A DNA stretch of 64,000 nucleotides from the NCBI RefSeq assembly GCF_004135205.1, contig NZ_CP035490.1:2807501-2871500 (forward strand). Reading direction: 5' to 3'. The position numbers and the translations under genes are program-made. This DNA is from Hahella sp. KA22. GTDB lineage: Bacteria > Pseudomonadota > Gammaproteobacteria > Pseudomonadales > Oleiphilaceae. This document shows, in pieces, positions 33,391 to 43,482 of this stretch. Each line of letters opens with the position of its first letter. Positions within the stretch are counted from its first letter, which is position 1. Under the pieces are notes generated by a model. It saw only the letters and a program-made list of their open reading frames with translations. It made no database searches and was not told the origin of the DNA.

Positions 33391-35961
33391 TTAGGCTTCC
33401 GCTTTCGCGTTAGCTGCTTTCTCGGTGTATGCATCCATCTTGTCGAAGTTCAGGTAGCGGTAAATGTCGCCAGCCATGCTGTCGATATTTTTCGCATAGT
33501 CCATGTACTCTTCAACGGAAGGGAGGCGGCCCAATACTGCCCCGACCGCCGCCAGTTCTGCGGAGGTCAGGTAGACATTGGCGCCGTCGCCCAAACGGTT
33601 GGGGAAGTTACGAGTGGATGTAGACAGTACGGTTACGCCGGGAGCTACACGAGCCTGGTTGCCCATGCAGAGTGAGCAGCCTGGCATTTCTGTGCGTACG
33701 CCATTGCGTCCGTAAATGTTGTAGTAACCTTCTTCCATCAGCTGCGCCTGATCCATTTTGGTGGGCGGAGACATCCAGAATCGGGTTTTCAGCGCGTCTT
33801 TGTTTTGCTCCAGCAGTTTGCCGGCGGCGCGGAAATGGCCAATGTTGGTCATACAAGAGCCGATGAAGACTTCATCAACTTTATCACCCGCCACTTCCGA
33901 CAGCTTCTTGGCGTCGTCTGGATCGTTCGGGCAGCAAACGATAGGCTCTTTGATTTCATCCATGTCGATTTCGATAACTGCTGCGTATTCGGCGTCGGAG
34001 TCGCCGCGCATCAGGCTTGGGTTGGCCAGCCATTCTTCCATGGCTTTGGCGCGGCGCTCGATGGTGCGGACGTCTCCGTAGCCTTCAGCGATCATCCAGC
34101 GCAGCATAACAATGTTAGAGCGCAGGTATTCGGCGACAGAATCTTCAGACAGGGTGATGGTGCAGCCCGCAGCGGAGCGCTCCGCCGACGCGTCGGAAAG
34201 CTCAAACGCTTGCTCGACAGTCAGACTTTCCAGGCCTTCGATTTCCAGTACGCGACCGGAGAAGATGTTTTTCTTCCCTTTCTTTTCAACGGTCAGCAGG
34301 CCTTGCTGAATCGCGTAATAAGGGATGGCGTGAACCAGGTCGCGCAGGGTAATGCCGGACTGCATTTTGCCCTTGAAGCGAACCAGTACTGATTCAGGCA
34401 TATCCAAAGGCATAACGCCAGTAGCTGCGGCGAAAGCGACCAGACCTGAGCCAGCAGGGAAAGAGATGCCCATAGGGAAGCGGGTGTGAGAGTCGCCGCC
34501 GGTACCGACAGTGTCAGGCAGTAGCATGCGGTTCAGCCAGCTGTGAATGATGCCGTCGCCAGGACGCAACGCCACGCCGCCGCGGTTCATGATGAAGTCT
34601 GGCAGAGAATGCTGCATTTCTACGTCAACCGGCTTGGGATAAGCGGCGGTGTGACAGAATGACTGCATAACCAAGTCGGCGGAAAAGCCCAGGCACGCCA
34701 AGTCTTTCAGCTCATCGCGAGTCATTGGGCCGGTGGTGTCCTGAGAGCCGACAGTGGTCATGCGAGGTTCGCAGTATTGACCAGGGCGTACGCCTTCAAC
34801 GCCACAGGCTTTTCCGACCATTTTCTGGGCCAGAGTGAAGCCTTTGCCAGAATCGTTAGCGGCTTGTGGGCGGCGGAATACGTTGGATGGCTCCAGGCCC
34901 ATTGCTTCGCGAGCTTTGTCGGTCAGGCCGCGGCCGATAATCAGAGGGATGCGTCCGCCTGCGCGAACTTCGTCCAGCAGAACGTCAGATTTCAATTCGA
35001 ATTCGCCGATGACTTCGCCGGTTTCGTGATTTTTGACCTTGCCTTCGAAGGGCAGGATTTCGATTACGTCGCCCATGTTCATTTGGGATACGTCGCATTC
35101 AAAAGGCAGAGCGCCGGCATCTTCCATAGTGTTGAAGAAGATGGGGGCGATTTTTCCGCCAATACAGATGCCGCCAGTACGCTTGTTGGGTACGCCCGGC
35201 ATGTCGCGGCCAATGTACCAAAGTACGGAGTTGGTGGCGGACTTTCTAGAAGATCCTGTGCCCACTACGTCGCCGACGAAAGCAACTTCGTGGCCTTTCT
35301 TCTTCAGTTCTTCGATCTGCTGCTCGGCATTGGTGATGCCTTCGCGAGGCATTTTGTACATCGCTTTGGCATGCAGAGGGATGTCTGGGCGCGACCAGGC
35401 GTCAGGCGCAGGAGAAAGGTCGTCGGTGTTGGTTTCGCCCGTTACTTTGAAAACAGTTGCAACAATGCTCTTAGGCACTTCAGGCTTTTGCAGGAACCAT
35501 TCAGCGTTGGCCCAGGAGTCCATGACTGCTTTTGCGTTGGCGTTGCCTGCGTCCGCTTTTTCTTTGATGTCGTGGAAAGTATCGAAAACCAGGAGCGTAG
35601 ACTTCAGTTGTTCTGCGACAAGCTGGCCTAGAGAGGCGTCGTCAAGCAGTTCAACCAGTGTGGAGATGTTGTAGCCACCCTGCATCATGCCTAATAATTG
35701 AACGGCTTTTTCCTTGGAGATCAGGGGGGATTGGGCTTCGCCTTTAACGATGGCGGTGAGGAAGCCGGCTTTAACGTATGCCGCTTCATCTACGCCGGGG
35801 GGCACGCGATTTTCCAACAAGTCTACTAGCGTTTCTTCCTCACCGGCTGGGGGGGCTTTCAATAGCTCCACCAACCCTGCCATTTGCTCTGCGTTAAGTG
35901 GCTTGGGTGGGACGCCTAGTTCGGCTCGTTCTTCAACGTGTTTACGATATGCTTCTAGCAC
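33391..35961 (-). CDS. acnB: Aconitate hydratase B
   Basis: AcnB isomerises citrate to isocitrate through cis-aconitate with a [4Fe-4S] cluster; without iron, family members can bind mRNA. The cluster cysteines are in [11 protein letters not shown] and in [11 protein letters not shown], and [21 protein letters not shown] is the conserved substrate region. I start at GTG 35961 (translated [15 protein letters not shown], matching the family N-terminus) because AGGGT lies upstream; this gives 856 residues. The frame stays open to 36039, but those 26 residues are not family-like. Confidence 0.97.
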   Translation of the reverse strand: MLEAYRKHVEERAELGVPPKPLNAEQMAGLVELLKAPPAGEEETLVDLLENRVPPGVDEAAYVKAGFLTAIVKGEAQSPLISKEKAVQLLGMMQGGYNISTLVELLDDASLGQLVAEQLKSTLLVFDTFHDIKEKADAGNANAKAVMDSWANAEWFLQKPEVPKSIVATVFKVTGETNTDDLSPAPDAWSRPDIPLHAKAMYKMPREGITNAEQQIEELKKKGHEVAFVGDVVGTGSSRKSATNSVLWYIGRDMPGVPNKRTGGICIGGKIAPIFFNTMEDAGALPFECDVSQMNMGDVIEILPFEGKVKNHETGEVIGEFELKSDVLLDEVRAGGRIPLIIGRGLTDKAREAMGLEPSNVFRRPQAANDSGKGFTLAQKMVGKACGVEGVRPGQYCEPRMTTVGSQDTTGPMTRDELKDLACLGFSADLVMQSFCHTAAYPKPVDVEMQHSLPDFIMNRGGVALRPGDGIIHSWLNRMLLPDTVGTGGDSHTRFPMGISFPAGSGLVAFAAATGVMPLDMPESVLVRFKGKMQSGITLRDLVHAIPYYAIQQGLLTVEKKGKKNIFSGRVLEIEGLESLTVEQAFELSDASAERSAAGCTITLSEDSVAEYLRSNIVMLRWMIAEGYGDVRTIERRAKAMEEWLANPSLMRGDSDAEYAAVIEIDMDEIKEPIVCCPNDPDDAKKLSEVAGDKVDEVFIGSCMTNIGHFRAAGKLLEQNKDALKTRFWMSPPTKMDQAQLMEEGYYNIYGRNGVRTEMPGCSLCMGNQARVAPGVTVLSTSTRNFPNRLGDGANVYLTSAELAAVGAVLGRLPSVEEYMDYAKNIDSMAGDIYRYLNFDKMDAYTEKAANAKAEA

Positions 35962-36054
35962 GGTAGAACCCTCATCATTTCCTGTATCCGCCCTTATGGG
36001 GCGGTGTTTTTGATTGGGCGAGAGGTTACTTCGCTCCATATATAAAGACGCAAT

Positions 36055-36083
36055 ATTCTATGCCAATGATAGTGCAAAGTTAA
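36055..36083 (-). promoter_or_regulatory. Probable acnB promoter
   Basis: On the minus strand TTAACT (36083-36078), 17 bases, TAGAAT (36060-36055). The -10 matches five of six, the -35 four of six. It would give a leader of about 85 bases before GTG 35961. Confidence 0.5.
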
Positions 36084-36234
36084 GCAAACGCCCTATCAGC
36101 CCTGTTGATAGTCGATATAAATTTGAAAAATGTAGCCATTGGTCGTAATAAACTTTCGTGAATGTAGGAGGGTGAGCGGCTTATTCAAAATGGTGTTATT
36201 GGTGGGCCGGGGTGGGCGGAGATATGGGTATTTC

Positions 36235-36243
36235 TGATATACT
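36235..36243 (+). promoter_or_regulatory. Extended -10 promoter of miaE
   Basis: TGATATACT (36235-36243) is a TGnTATACT extended -10 element about 58 bases before the chosen ATG. No -35 box is evident, as is usual for this class. The rest of the 339-base acnB-miaE gap contains no gene I can support. Confidence 0.5.
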
Positions 36244-36300
36244 GCGCGGCTTAAATTTTGATGATCAATTTTGACTTTTAGTGCGGAAATTATAGTGGAT

Positions 36301-36909
36301 ATGTCTGTGTCGGCTCCTGAAGATATCGTTAGCTTTTTAGGGTGTGAAACGCCGGAGGCATGGTTGCGTAAAGCTGCAGCGGAACTGCCGCTATTGTTGG
36401 TGGATCATGCGCAGTGTGAGAAGAAGGCGGCCTCTTCAGCATTGCAATTGATGTTCAGGTACCCTGAGGATATCGAGTTGTCGACGCGGATGTCGAAGCT
36501 TGCGCGTGAAGAGTTGCGCCACTACGAGCAGGTGGTGAAGATCATGCAGGGGCGAGAAGTGTCTGATCGTAAGCAGACGGCGTCTCGTTATGCTTCTGCG
36601 TTGCGCGATTGTGTTCGTAAAGGTGAGCCGCACAGATTGGTGGATATGCTAATCATAGGGGCGTTTATAGAGGCGCGTTCCTGTGAGCGATTCGCTCGAT
36701 TAATTCCATATTTGGATGAAGAATTGGCTGCTTTCTATCGAGGCTTGCTTGAGTCGGAAGGGCGTCATTACAGAAACTATCTGAAATTGGCCAAAGAGCG
36801 TTCTCCAGCCGATATAACGGACAGGATTGCGTATGTCCGTGAGGTGGAGGCGGATTTGATTCGTTCGCCTGACTCGGAGTTTCGCTTCCATAGCGGTGTT
36901 CCCGCTTAA
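36301..36909 (+). CDS. miaE: tRNA-(ms2io6A)-hydroxylase
   Basis: MiaE is a di-iron monooxygenase that hydroxylates ms2i6A37 of tRNA, an O2-dependent step. The ferritin-like fold shows carboxylate and His ligands in DHAQCEKKAASSAL, AREELRHYEQV (ExxH), FIEARSCERF and ESEGRHYRNYL (ExxH). About 202 residues. The frame is open from 36271 (TTG), but ATG 36301 is preferred because GCGGAAA lies just upstream. The matching miaA/miaB genes are not in this window. Confidence 0.9.
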   Translation: MSVSAPEDIVSFLGCETPEAWLRKAAAELPLLLVDHAQCEKKAASSALQLMFRYPEDIELSTRMSKLAREELRHYEQVVKIMQGREVSDRKQTASRYASALRDCVRKGEPHRLVDMLIIGAFIEARSCERFARLIPYLDEELAAFYRGLLESEGRHYRNYLKLAKERSPADITDRIAYVREVEADLIRSPDSEFRFHSGVPA

Positions 36910-36914
36910 AGCGT

Positions 36915-36952
36915 TGAGGACCTGACGCTGCTTGCGTCAGGCTATATCCTCA
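36915..36952. other. Hairpin between convergent miaE and lpxH
   Basis: CCTGACGC (36921-36928), loop TGCTT, GCGTCAGG (36934-36941), with a further possible outer GAGGA/TCCTC pairing. It overlaps the lpxH 3' end and has no clear T-tract; it may end both transcripts weakly. Confidence 0.5.
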
Positions 36953-37671
36953 GCTTTCAGGTTCAGTAATTGGAAGCCGTCTGCGTCCGCTCTGCCGTAC
37001 CAGGTTTCGTCTCCCCAATCTCCCAGAACAATGCGCTTTACCTTACCCTGGGGTAGGTTATAACAATGTGTGTCGGGACGATGTGTGTGGCCGTGAATCA
37101 ACAGCTCAATTTTATAGGTGTTGAAGGTGCTTATTACCTCGTCCGGAGCGACATCCATAATTTCCTCCGCTTTTCCTTGATTCTTCGCCATGCTGATCTG
37201 CCGCATTTGGCGAGCCGTTAATTGGCGTTGATCCAGGGGGCGCGAGAGAAACTGTGTCTGAAAAGCTGGATTGCGAAATGTGGCGCGAGCCTTTTGGTAG
37301 GCGGCGTCCAAAGTGCAAAGTGAGTCGCCATGCATGAGTAGTGACGAGGCGCTATACAGGTCAAGGGCATGAGGCTCTTTCAGCAAGGTCGCTCCACATT
37401 GCTTGGCGTAGGCTTCGCCGATGAGGAAGTCGCGATTGCCATGCATGAGATAGATGCGGGTTCCGGCATCCGCCAGTCTGTGAAGCCGTTGCGCCACCTC
37501 TACTTGCAGAGGAGTCTGCTCATCATCGCCAACCCAGACCTCGAAGAAGTCTCCGAGTATATACAGGGCTTCCGCGTTCGGGGCTATTTTGTCCAGAAAG
37601 TTAAAGAAAAACCGGGTGAGTTCCGGTTTTTCCACTTCCAGATGTAGATCGGAAATAAACAGCGTTGGCAT
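36937..37671 (-). CDS. lpxH: UDP-2,3-diacylglucosamine diphosphatase
   Basis: LpxH hydrolyses UDP-2,3-diacylglucosamine to lipid X and UMP in the lipid A pathway, at the cytoplasmic side of the inner membrane. This 244-residue calcineurin-like phosphoesterase has all metal motifs: FISDLHLE, GDFFEVWVGDD, HGNRDFL, HGDSL and HGHTHRPD. Its ATG lies three bases after the ppiB stop codon, so the two are co-transcribed, the order seen in Pseudomonas. Confidence 0.97.
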   Translation of the reverse strand: MPTLFISDLHLEVEKPELTRFFFNFLDKIAPNAEALYILGDFFEVWVGDDEQTPLQVEVAQRLHRLADAGTRIYLMHGNRDFLIGEAYAKQCGATLLKEPHALDLYSASSLLMHGDSLCTLDAAYQKARATFRNPAFQTQFLSRPLDQRQLTARQMRQISMAKNQGKAEEIMDVAPDEVISTFNTYKIELLIHGHTHRPDTHCYNLPQGKVKRIVLGDWGDETWYGRADADGFQLLNLKAEDIA

Positions 37672-37674
37672 GAT

Positions 37675-38169
37675 CTATTCGATGATGGTGGCGGAAGTGA
37701 TAATCACGTCTTCGGCTGGAACGTCTTCGTGTGCGCCCTTGTAAGTGGTGGCGACGGATTTAATTTGATTGACGACGTCCATGCCCTCGGTGACTTTACC
37801 GAACACTGCGTAACCCCAGCCTTCAGTGGTTTCCGATGTGAAATCCAGGAATCCGTTGTCTGCGACGTTAATAAAAAATTGGGCGCTGGCGGAATGGGGG
37901 TCCATTGTGCGGGCCATGGCGACGGAGCCTGTCATGTTGCTGAGCCCATTGTTCGCCTCGTTTTTAATCGGCGCGCGGGCTTTTTTGGGGGTAAGGCCTG
38001 GTTCAAATCCGCCGCCCTGAATCATAAAGTTAGAGATGACGCGGTGAAAGATGGTGCCGTCATAAAAGCCGTCGCGGACATATTGCTCGAAGTTTTTCGC
38101 TGTAATAGGCGCGTTTTCGTAGTCGAGCTCGATTTTGATGTCACCGAAGTTTGTCTGCAAAAGAATCAT
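37675..38169 (-). CDS. ppiB: Peptidyl-prolyl cis-trans isomerase B (cyclophilin)
   Basis: A 164-residue cytoplasmic cyclophilin that speeds proline isomerisation in folding. Family motifs: [18 protein letters not shown] (catalytic Arg), [24 protein letters not shown] [19 protein letters not shown], and [16 protein letters not shown]. No signal peptide, so it is the cytoplasmic PpiB rather than periplasmic PpiA. The start is ATG 38169. Confidence 0.96.
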   Translation of the reverse strand: MILLQTNFGDIKIELDYENAPITAKNFEQYVRDGFYDGTIFHRVISNFMIQGGGFEPGLTPKKARAPIKNEANNGLSNMTGSVAMARTMDPHSASAQFFINVADNGFLDFTSETTEGWGYAVFGKVTEGMDVVNQIKSVATTYKGAHEDVPAEDVIITSATIIE

Positions 38170-38269
38170 GTAGTTACCTTTTAAGGCTTTTGAACGGTTA
38201 AAACGTCATTTTAGCCAAAAAGCAGTGACCATTTCAGTAATTTGCGCTGCGACGAAGGTAAAGTTTCCC

Positions 38270-38275
38270 TATAAT
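38270..38275 (+). promoter_or_regulatory. Candidate -10 box upstream of glnS
   Basis: A consensus TATAAT (38270-38275) about 114 bases before the glnS ATG; the sequence 17-18 bases upstream (near TTGCGC) is a poor -35. It is the best candidate in the ppiB-glnS gap. Confidence 0.35.
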
Positions 38276-38388
38276 TGCCGGTTTATCCCCTGTACGTATA
38301 ATCTAGGGAATATTAAAAGCGAATTCTTTTGCAAGGCTGGGAATCAGCCTTAAGCGCAATAAACATTGATGGTAGAGAAAGCATTTTT

Positions 38389-40077
38389 ATGAGTGAAGGC
38401 GAGGCCATAAAGCCCAACTTTATTACCCAGATCATTGATAAAGATCTGGCGGCGAACAAGCATGGCGGCAAAGTGCATACCCGTTTTCCACCGGAACCGA
38501 ATGGATATCTCCATATCGGTCATGCGAAGTCCATTTGTCTAAACTTTGGCGTTGCTGAAACCTACGCCAACGGCCGCTGCAATCTACGCTTCGACGATAC
38601 CAATCCTGAAAAAGAAAGCCAGGAATACATCGATTCGATCGCCACTGACGTTAAGTGGTTGGGATGCGAGTGGGAAGAGCCTGTCAGACATGCTTCCTCA
38701 TACTTTGATCAGTTGTTTGAGTACGCTATCGAGCTGATAAACAAAGGCAAAGCCTATGTGTGCAGCCTGACTCCAGACGAAATGACAGCGTATCGCGGCT
38801 CACTGAAAGAGCCGGGCAAACCCAGTCCCTATCGCGACAGGAGCGTTGAGGAAAACCTGGACCTGTTTCATCGTATGGCGAAAGGTGAGTTTGCGGATGG
38901 CGTTCATGTGCTGCGCGCTAAGATCGATATGGCGTCGCCCAATATCAATATGCGCGATCCGATTTTGTATCGCATTCGTCGCGCTCACCATCATCAGACT
39001 GGTGATAAGTGGTGCGTGTACCCGATGTACGACTATACCCATCCGATTTCAGACGCATTGGAAGGGATAACGCATTCTCTGTGTACGCTGGAGTTTGAAG
39101 ACCACCGTCCCTTGTATGACTGGGTGTTGGATAACATCAGTATCGATTGCCATCCACAGCAAATTGAGTTTGCGCGCTTAAATCTCAACTATACCGTCAC
39201 CAGTAAGCGTAAGCTGAAGAAGCTGGTAGACGAAAAGTATGTTGAAGGCTGGGATGATCCACGCATGCCGACTCTGGCTGGGTTGCGTCGTCGCGGCTAT
39301 ACGCCTCGCTCAATTCGTAGCTTTTGTAACGCAATCGGCGTGACGCGTAGCGAAGGCGTGGTGGACGTGGCCATGCTGGAGTTCGCGATCCGTGAAGATC
39401 TGAATGAGCGTGCGCCAAGAGCAATGTGCGTGTTGCACCCATTGAAAGTGGTGATTACCAACTATCCCGAAGGGCAGGTTGAGGAGTTGGTTGCGCCGGC
39501 GCATCCTCAAAATGAATCCATGGGGACCCGTACAGTACCCTTTGCGAAAGAGATTTATATTGATCAGGAGGATTTCCGGGAGTCCGCCAATAAGCACTTC
39601 AAACGTTTAGTGTTAGGGAAGGAAGTGCGCTTACGTAACGCCTATGTGATTCGTTGCGATGAAGTGATCAAAAATGAGGCGGGTGAACCTATTGAGTTAC
39701 GCTGTGTCTATGATCCCGATACGCTGGGTAAAGATCCGGAAGGGCGCAAAGTTAAGGGCGTTATTCACTGGGTCGCCGCGGATCAGGCGGTAGATGTGGA
39801 AGTGCGGCTTTATGATCGCCTTTTTAATCATGAAAGCCCGGACGCCCAAAAAGAAGTGGAATTTACCGAATTCCTGAATCCCGAGTCTCTGGTTGTCTTG
39901 AGCGGAGCCAAGGCGGAGGCGAGTCTGCGTCAGGCGGGTTCTGAAGTTCCATATCAGTTTGAGCGGGAAGGGTATTTTTACCTTGACCCAATCAAGGCGG
40001 CTCAGGGTGAGTTGGTGTTTAATCGCACAGTCACACTTCGTGACACCTGGGCGAAAATTGAGGCGAAGGGCGAATAA
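38389..40077 (+). CDS. glnS: Glutaminyl-tRNA synthetase
   Basis: GlnRS charges tRNA-Gln directly, as in gammaproteobacteria. The 562-residue class Ib enzyme has the HIGH-like HIGHAKS in [15 protein letters not shown] near residue 40, and the KMSKS equivalent [11 protein letters not shown]. The anticodon-binding beta-barrels follow. ATG 38389 ([11 protein letters not shown]) is the start; the frame extends upstream to 38329, but the extra 20 residues are not family-like. It runs into cysS with a 53-base gap. Confidence 0.97.
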   Translation: MSEGEAIKPNFITQIIDKDLAANKHGGKVHTRFPPEPNGYLHIGHAKSICLNFGVAETYANGRCNLRFDDTNPEKESQEYIDSIATDVKWLGCEWEEPVRHASSYFDQLFEYAIELINKGKAYVCSLTPDEMTAYRGSLKEPGKPSPYRDRSVEENLDLFHRMAKGEFADGVHVLRAKIDMASPNINMRDPILYRIRRAHHHQTGDKWCVYPMYDYTHPISDALEGITHSLCTLEFEDHRPLYDWVLDNISIDCHPQQIEFARLNLNYTVTSKRKLKKLVDEKYVEGWDDPRMPTLAGLRRRGYTPRSIRSFCNAIGVTRSEGVVDVAMLEFAIREDLNERAPRAMCVLHPLKVVITNYPEGQVEELVAPAHPQNESMGTRTVPFAKEIYIDQEDFRESANKHFKRLVLGKEVRLRNAYVIRCDEVIKNEAGEPIELRCVYDPDTLGKDPEGRKVKGVIHWVAADQAVDVEVRLYDRLFNHESPDAQKEVEFTEFLNPESLVVLSGAKAEASLRQAGSEVPYQFEREGYFYLDPIKAAQGELVFNRTVTLRDTWAKIEAKGE

Positions 40078-40130
40078 TTTCGCCTTTACGCCGGAAGCAA
40101 CGTTAACGGTAACATTAGGACTAATAGGTC

Positions 40131-41534
40131 GTGTTGAAGATATACAGTAGCCTTTCTCAGCAAAAAGAAGAGTTTAAACCCATTCAGGCCGGTAAGGTCG
40201 GTATCTACGTTTGCGGAATGACTGTATATGACTACTGTCACCTCGGGCATGCCCGGGTCCTGGTGTGTTTTGACATAATTACCCGTTATCTGCGCGCGAA
40301 AGGCTACGACGTCAATTATGTGCGCAACATTACTGACGTCGATGACAAGATTCTGAATCGGGCGCGTGATAACGGGGAGTCTGTTGATGCGTTGACGGCT
40401 CGCTTTATTGATGCGATGCACGAGGATGAGCGGGCGTTGGGTGTGTTGTCTCCAACTTCAGAGCCGCGTGCAACCGGCCATATCGACGAAATCATCGCTA
40501 TGATTCAGCGTCTCATGGATAAAGGGTATGCCTACCATGCGTCCAATGGCGATGTTTACTATGCCGTTGAGCAGTTTGCGGATTACGGTAAGCTCAGCAA
40601 GCAAAAGCTGGATGAAATTCGTGCGGGAGCCCGGATCGAGGTGGATGCAGAAAAACGTAGTCCTGCAGATTTCGTGCTCTGGAAGGCGGCTAAGCCGGGC
40701 GAGTTGTCATGGAATTCTCCATGGGGTGAGGGGCGTCCTGGTTGGCATATTGAGTGCTCTGCGATGTCTACGCAATGCTTGGGCGATACCTTTGATATTC
40801 ATGGCGGCGGACCAGATCTTAAGTTCCCGCACCATGAAAACGAAATAGCGCAGTCGGAAGCCGCTACGGGGTGTAAGTATGTCAATTACTGGATGCATGC
40901 CGGAGCTGTAAGGGTTAACAAGGAAAAGATGTCTAAATCACTGGGTAACTTCTTCACAATTCGTGAAATTCTGGATAAGTATCCGGCTGAAGTGGTGCGT
41001 TATTTCCTCGCCTCTAGTCATTATCGTAGCGCGATTGATTATTCTGATCTTGCCTTGGAAGAAGCGCGGAGCGGGTTGGAGCGTCTATACAACTCCATCC
41101 GTGAACTCTATGGAGAATTGAGTGCGGTTTCAGTAGATGAATCTCTGATTGGGGGGTATCGAGAACGCTTCCATCAGGCAATGGATGATGACTTCAATAC
41201 CTCCTCCGCCGTGGCAGTGCTGTTTGATATGGCGAAAGCAGTAAATGTGTCGAAAAAGGAAGATCGCGCCACGGCGTTGTCGTTGGCGAAAGGCATGATT
41301 GATCTGGCTGAGGTGCTTGGCCTGCTTCAGGCGAACCCTGAATCGCTGATGCAGGGGGAGGGTGAGGAAGTTGGGGGTCTGAGTGTGGATGAAATTGAAG
41401 GCTATATTGCCCGGCGTAATGCGGCTCGCGCCAATAAGGATTTTGCCGAATCTGACCGCATTAGAGATTTGCTCAAGGATAAAGGCGTATTGCTTAACGA
41501 CTCACGTGAGGGTACGACCTGGCAGAGAGCGTAG
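40131..41534 (+). CDS. cysS: Cysteinyl-tRNA synthetase
   Basis: The 467-residue class Ia synthetase has the HIGH box as CHLGHARV after the zinc Cys of [15 protein letters not shown], the other zinc ligands in [10 protein letters not shown] and the KMSKS motif in [12 protein letters not shown]. Start at GTG 40131, giving [15 protein letters not shown], the conserved start. The order glnS-cysS-folD is as in Pseudomonas. Confidence 0.97.
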   Translation: MLKIYSSLSQQKEEFKPIQAGKVGIYVCGMTVYDYCHLGHARVLVCFDIITRYLRAKGYDVNYVRNITDVDDKILNRARDNGESVDALTARFIDAMHEDERALGVLSPTSEPRATGHIDEIIAMIQRLMDKGYAYHASNGDVYYAVEQFADYGKLSKQKLDEIRAGARIEVDAEKRSPADFVLWKAAKPGELSWNSPWGEGRPGWHIECSAMSTQCLGDTFDIHGGGPDLKFPHHENEIAQSEAATGCKYVNYWMHAGAVRVNKEKMSKSLGNFFTIREILDKYPAEVVRYFLASSHYRSAIDYSDLALEEARSGLERLYNSIRELYGELSAVSVDESLIGGYRERFHQAMDDDFNTSSAVAVLFDMAKAVNVSKKEDRATALSLAKGMIDLAEVLGLLQANPESLMQGEGEEVGGLSVDEIEGYIARRNAARANKDFAESDRIRDLLKDKGVLLNDSREGTTWQRA

Positions 41535-41552
41535 CTCGGCCATTTAATTTTA

Positions 41553-41590
41553 AAAAGCCCCGGTCATTTATGTGAGTGGCCGGGGCTTTT
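41553..41590. terminator. Bidirectional terminator between cysS and folD
   Basis: AAAAGCCCCGG (41553-41563) and CCGGGGCTTTT (41580-41590) form an 11-bp stem with a 16-base loop, flanked by A and T runs. Confidence 0.85.
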
Positions 41591-41633
41591 CTATGTGGTG
41601 CTAGCTAAGTGAATGACTGCTATGAAGTGGGAG

Positions 41634-42518
41634 CTAACCTTTGTGTAGATGGTTGGCGGCGTAAAGCGTGTTCTCCATGAGGGTGGCGACGGTCATGGGG
41701 CCAACGCCTCCGGGTACTGGCGTAATCCAGCTGGCGCGTTCCGCTGCTTCATCAAACTCGACGTCTCCAACTAGCGCGCCGTCATCTTTGCGATTGATGC
41801 CTACGTCAATCACGATGGCTCCGGGCTTTATCCATTCGCCTTTTACAATGCCTGGGCGTCCTACTGCGACAACGACGATATCGGACTGGCTCACTTTGGC
41901 TGGAAGATTGACCGTAAAGCGATGAGTAATGGTGACGGTGCAGCCCGCCAGCAATAACTCCAGCCCCATGGGGCGTCCGACAATATTGGAAGCTCCGACC
42001 ACCAAAGCATCTTTACCTCGTAGTTCAACGCCAGTGCGGGCTAACAGAGTCATGATGCCTTTAGGGGTGCAGGGGCGTAGCACGGGCATACGCTGCGCCA
42101 GTCGGCCAAGGTTGTAGGGGTGGAAGCCATCGACGTCTTTGTCTGGCTTTATGCGCTCTAATATATTGTCTGCATCCATATGCGCGGGGAGGGGCAATTG
42201 GACGAGTATGCCATCTATAGCGTTGTCTTCGTTAAGGGTGTCAATTAGTTTGAGGAGCTCCTGCTCCGTCGTGCTCTCTTCCAGGGTGTATTTTTGAGAG
42301 AGAAAGCCGACTTCTTCGCAAGCCTTGGTTTTGTTCTTCACATAAACTTGGGAGGCGGGATCCTCTCCCACCAATACAACGGCGAGACCGGGTGGGCGCA
42401 AGCCGCTGTCGAGGCGGGCTTTTACGCCTTCTGCAACATTTTTGCGAACGTCCGCGGCGACCTGCTTGCCGTCGATCAGCCTAGCGTGATGGTTGTTCTG
42501 GGCGTGAGTCATAGTCAT
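41634..42518 (-). CDS. folD: Methylenetetrahydrofolate dehydrogenase / cyclohydrolase
   Basis: FolD interconverts 5,10-methylene- and 10-formyl-tetrahydrofolate in two steps. The protein, about 294 residues, shows [14 protein letters not shown] (catalytic Lys), [20 protein letters not shown] (NADP binding) and the end [18 protein letters not shown]. The ATG at 42518 ([18 protein letters not shown]) is chosen; the frame stays open nine residues upstream to 42545. Ribosome-binding site weak. Confidence 0.96.
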   Translation of the reverse strand: MTMTHAQNNHHARLIDGKQVAADVRKNVAEGVKARLDSGLRPPGLAVVLVGEDPASQVYVKNKTKACEEVGFLSQKYTLEESTTEQELLKLIDTLNEDNAIDGILVQLPLPAHMDADNILERIKPDKDVDGFHPYNLGRLAQRMPVLRPCTPKGIMTLLARTGVELRGKDALVVGASNIVGRPMGLELLLAGCTVTITHRFTVNLPAKVSQSDIVVVAVGRPGIVKGEWIKPGAIVIDVGINRKDDGALVGDVEFDEAAERASWITPVPGGVGPMTVATLMENTLYAANHLHKG

Positions 42519-42545
42519 GGCCAACTGATGGGAATAGGGGCCCAC

Positions 42546-42813
42546 ATTTTACTGAAATGGCGCTATAGCTCAATTGTTTAATGTAATGCATCAGGGCTGG
42601 TAGGGGGCTTGGTTGATTGTTTGAGTCTGGTGGCTAGGCGTCTCTCTATTGGGAGAATAAAAGTTAAGTGGTTGGTGGTAGTATCCTGTTGATGGGGGGG
42701 GGGTGGTTCGGGAGTGTTTTGGGATGCTCCTCTCATTTACATGTATTATGTGGCGCGCTCACCGCTTAAATGGCTCGTGCTGGAAAATATTTTAAGTATT
42801 TTCAAATTGATGG
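42546..42813. other. Gene-free stretch upstream of the tRNA operon, with a G10 run
   Basis: No supported gene. It contains a run of ten G (42694-42703), the longest homopolymer I noticed in the window. The rest is unremarkable sequence leading to the tRNA promoter. Confidence 0.6.
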
Positions 42814-42842
42814 TTGACGATGGTGGGCGCCGCGAGTATTAT
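42814..42842 (+). promoter_or_regulatory. Promoter of the tRNA Pro-Arg-His-Leu operon
   Basis: TTGACG (42814-42819), a 17-base spacer, TATTAT (42837-42842), followed by the GC-rich discriminator TCGCGCC. A GC-rich discriminator is typical of stringently controlled stable-RNA promoters. The first tRNA begins 41 bases beyond the -10 box. Confidence 0.8.
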
Positions 42843-42882
42843 TCGCGCCAGCTTTCGCTGAGGCGCCTTGTCTCACTAAGAG

Positions 42883-42959
42883 CGGGGTATAGCGCAGTCT
42901 GGTAGCGCGCCTGCTTTGGGAGCAGGATGTCGGGAGTTCGAATCTCTCTACCCCGACCA
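42883..42959 (+). tRNA. tRNA-Pro (UGG)
   Basis: 77 bases including encoded CCA. Acceptor CGGGGTA pairs with TACCCCG, anticodon loop TTTGGGA holds TGG, and the T arm GGGAG-TTCGAAT-CTCTC is intact. First of four tRNAs. Confidence 0.97.
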
Positions 42960-43019
42960 CTTTACTCGGTGAGTAATCACAGTTTAAGGTGGTAGTTCGC
43001 AAGGAGTCGCGAATATAGA

Positions 43020-43096
43020 GCGCCCGTAGCTCAACCGGATAGAGCATCGGCCTTCTAAGCCGAGGGTTGCAGGTTCGAGTCCTGCCGGGCGCGCCA
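43020..43096 (+). tRNA. tRNA-Arg (UCU)
   Basis: 77 bases with CCA. Acceptor GCGCCCG pairs with CGGGCGC, and anticodon loop CTTCTAA gives TCT. Second in the array, 60 bases after tRNA-Pro. Confidence 0.97.
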
Positions 43097-43134
43097 TGCC
43101 TTAAAGTGGTGGCCTTAGGTAGCGAAGCATTTGT

Positions 43135-43211
43135 GGTGGACGTAGCTCAGTCGGTAGAGCTCAGGATTGTGATTCCTGCGGTCGAGGGTTCGATCCCCTT
43201 CGTCCACCCCA
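43135..43211 (+). tRNA. tRNA-His (GUG)
   Basis: Includes the extra G-1 (43135) that pairs with the discriminator C, a mark of tRNA-His. Acceptor GTGGACG pairs with CGTCCAC, anticodon loop TTGTGAT, and CCA is encoded. Confidence 0.97.
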
Positions 43212-43278
43212 TTCCTCTCAAGCTTTAGGGCTTGTTAAAAAGTTTTGATGTGTTTTGCAGAAAAACTACCTCTTATAG

Positions 43279-43364
43279 TGCGAAAGTGGCGGAACTGGTA
43301 GACGCGCTGGATTTAGGTTCCAGTATCGAAAGATGTGAGAGTTCGAGTCTCTCCTTTCGCACCA
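43279..43364 (+). tRNA. tRNA-Leu (UAG)
   Basis: 86 bases with the long variable arm of class II tRNA; acceptor GCGAAAG pairs with CTTTCGC, anticodon loop TTTAGGT. It is followed 118 bases later by tig, with no obvious terminator between, so read-through into tig is possible. Confidence 0.97.
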
Positions 43365-43482
43365 TGTTGATTTTTAATAATTGCGAAGCTCCTTGTTTAT
43401 ATTCTCTACTTGCTAAAGCAGTCGGGGCTCCGTAATATTTGCCTCCACTTTTTTAAGTTGCGTATCAGAATCGAGGATTATC

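Noticed and set aside
34777..35631. 284-codon antisense ORF inside acnB
   Set aside because: The opposite frame is unmistakably aconitase B; the composition is shadow-like.
42714..42905. 63-codon ORF leading into tRNA-Pro
   Set aside because: It overlaps the tRNA promoter and the start of the tRNA gene, and has no coding features.
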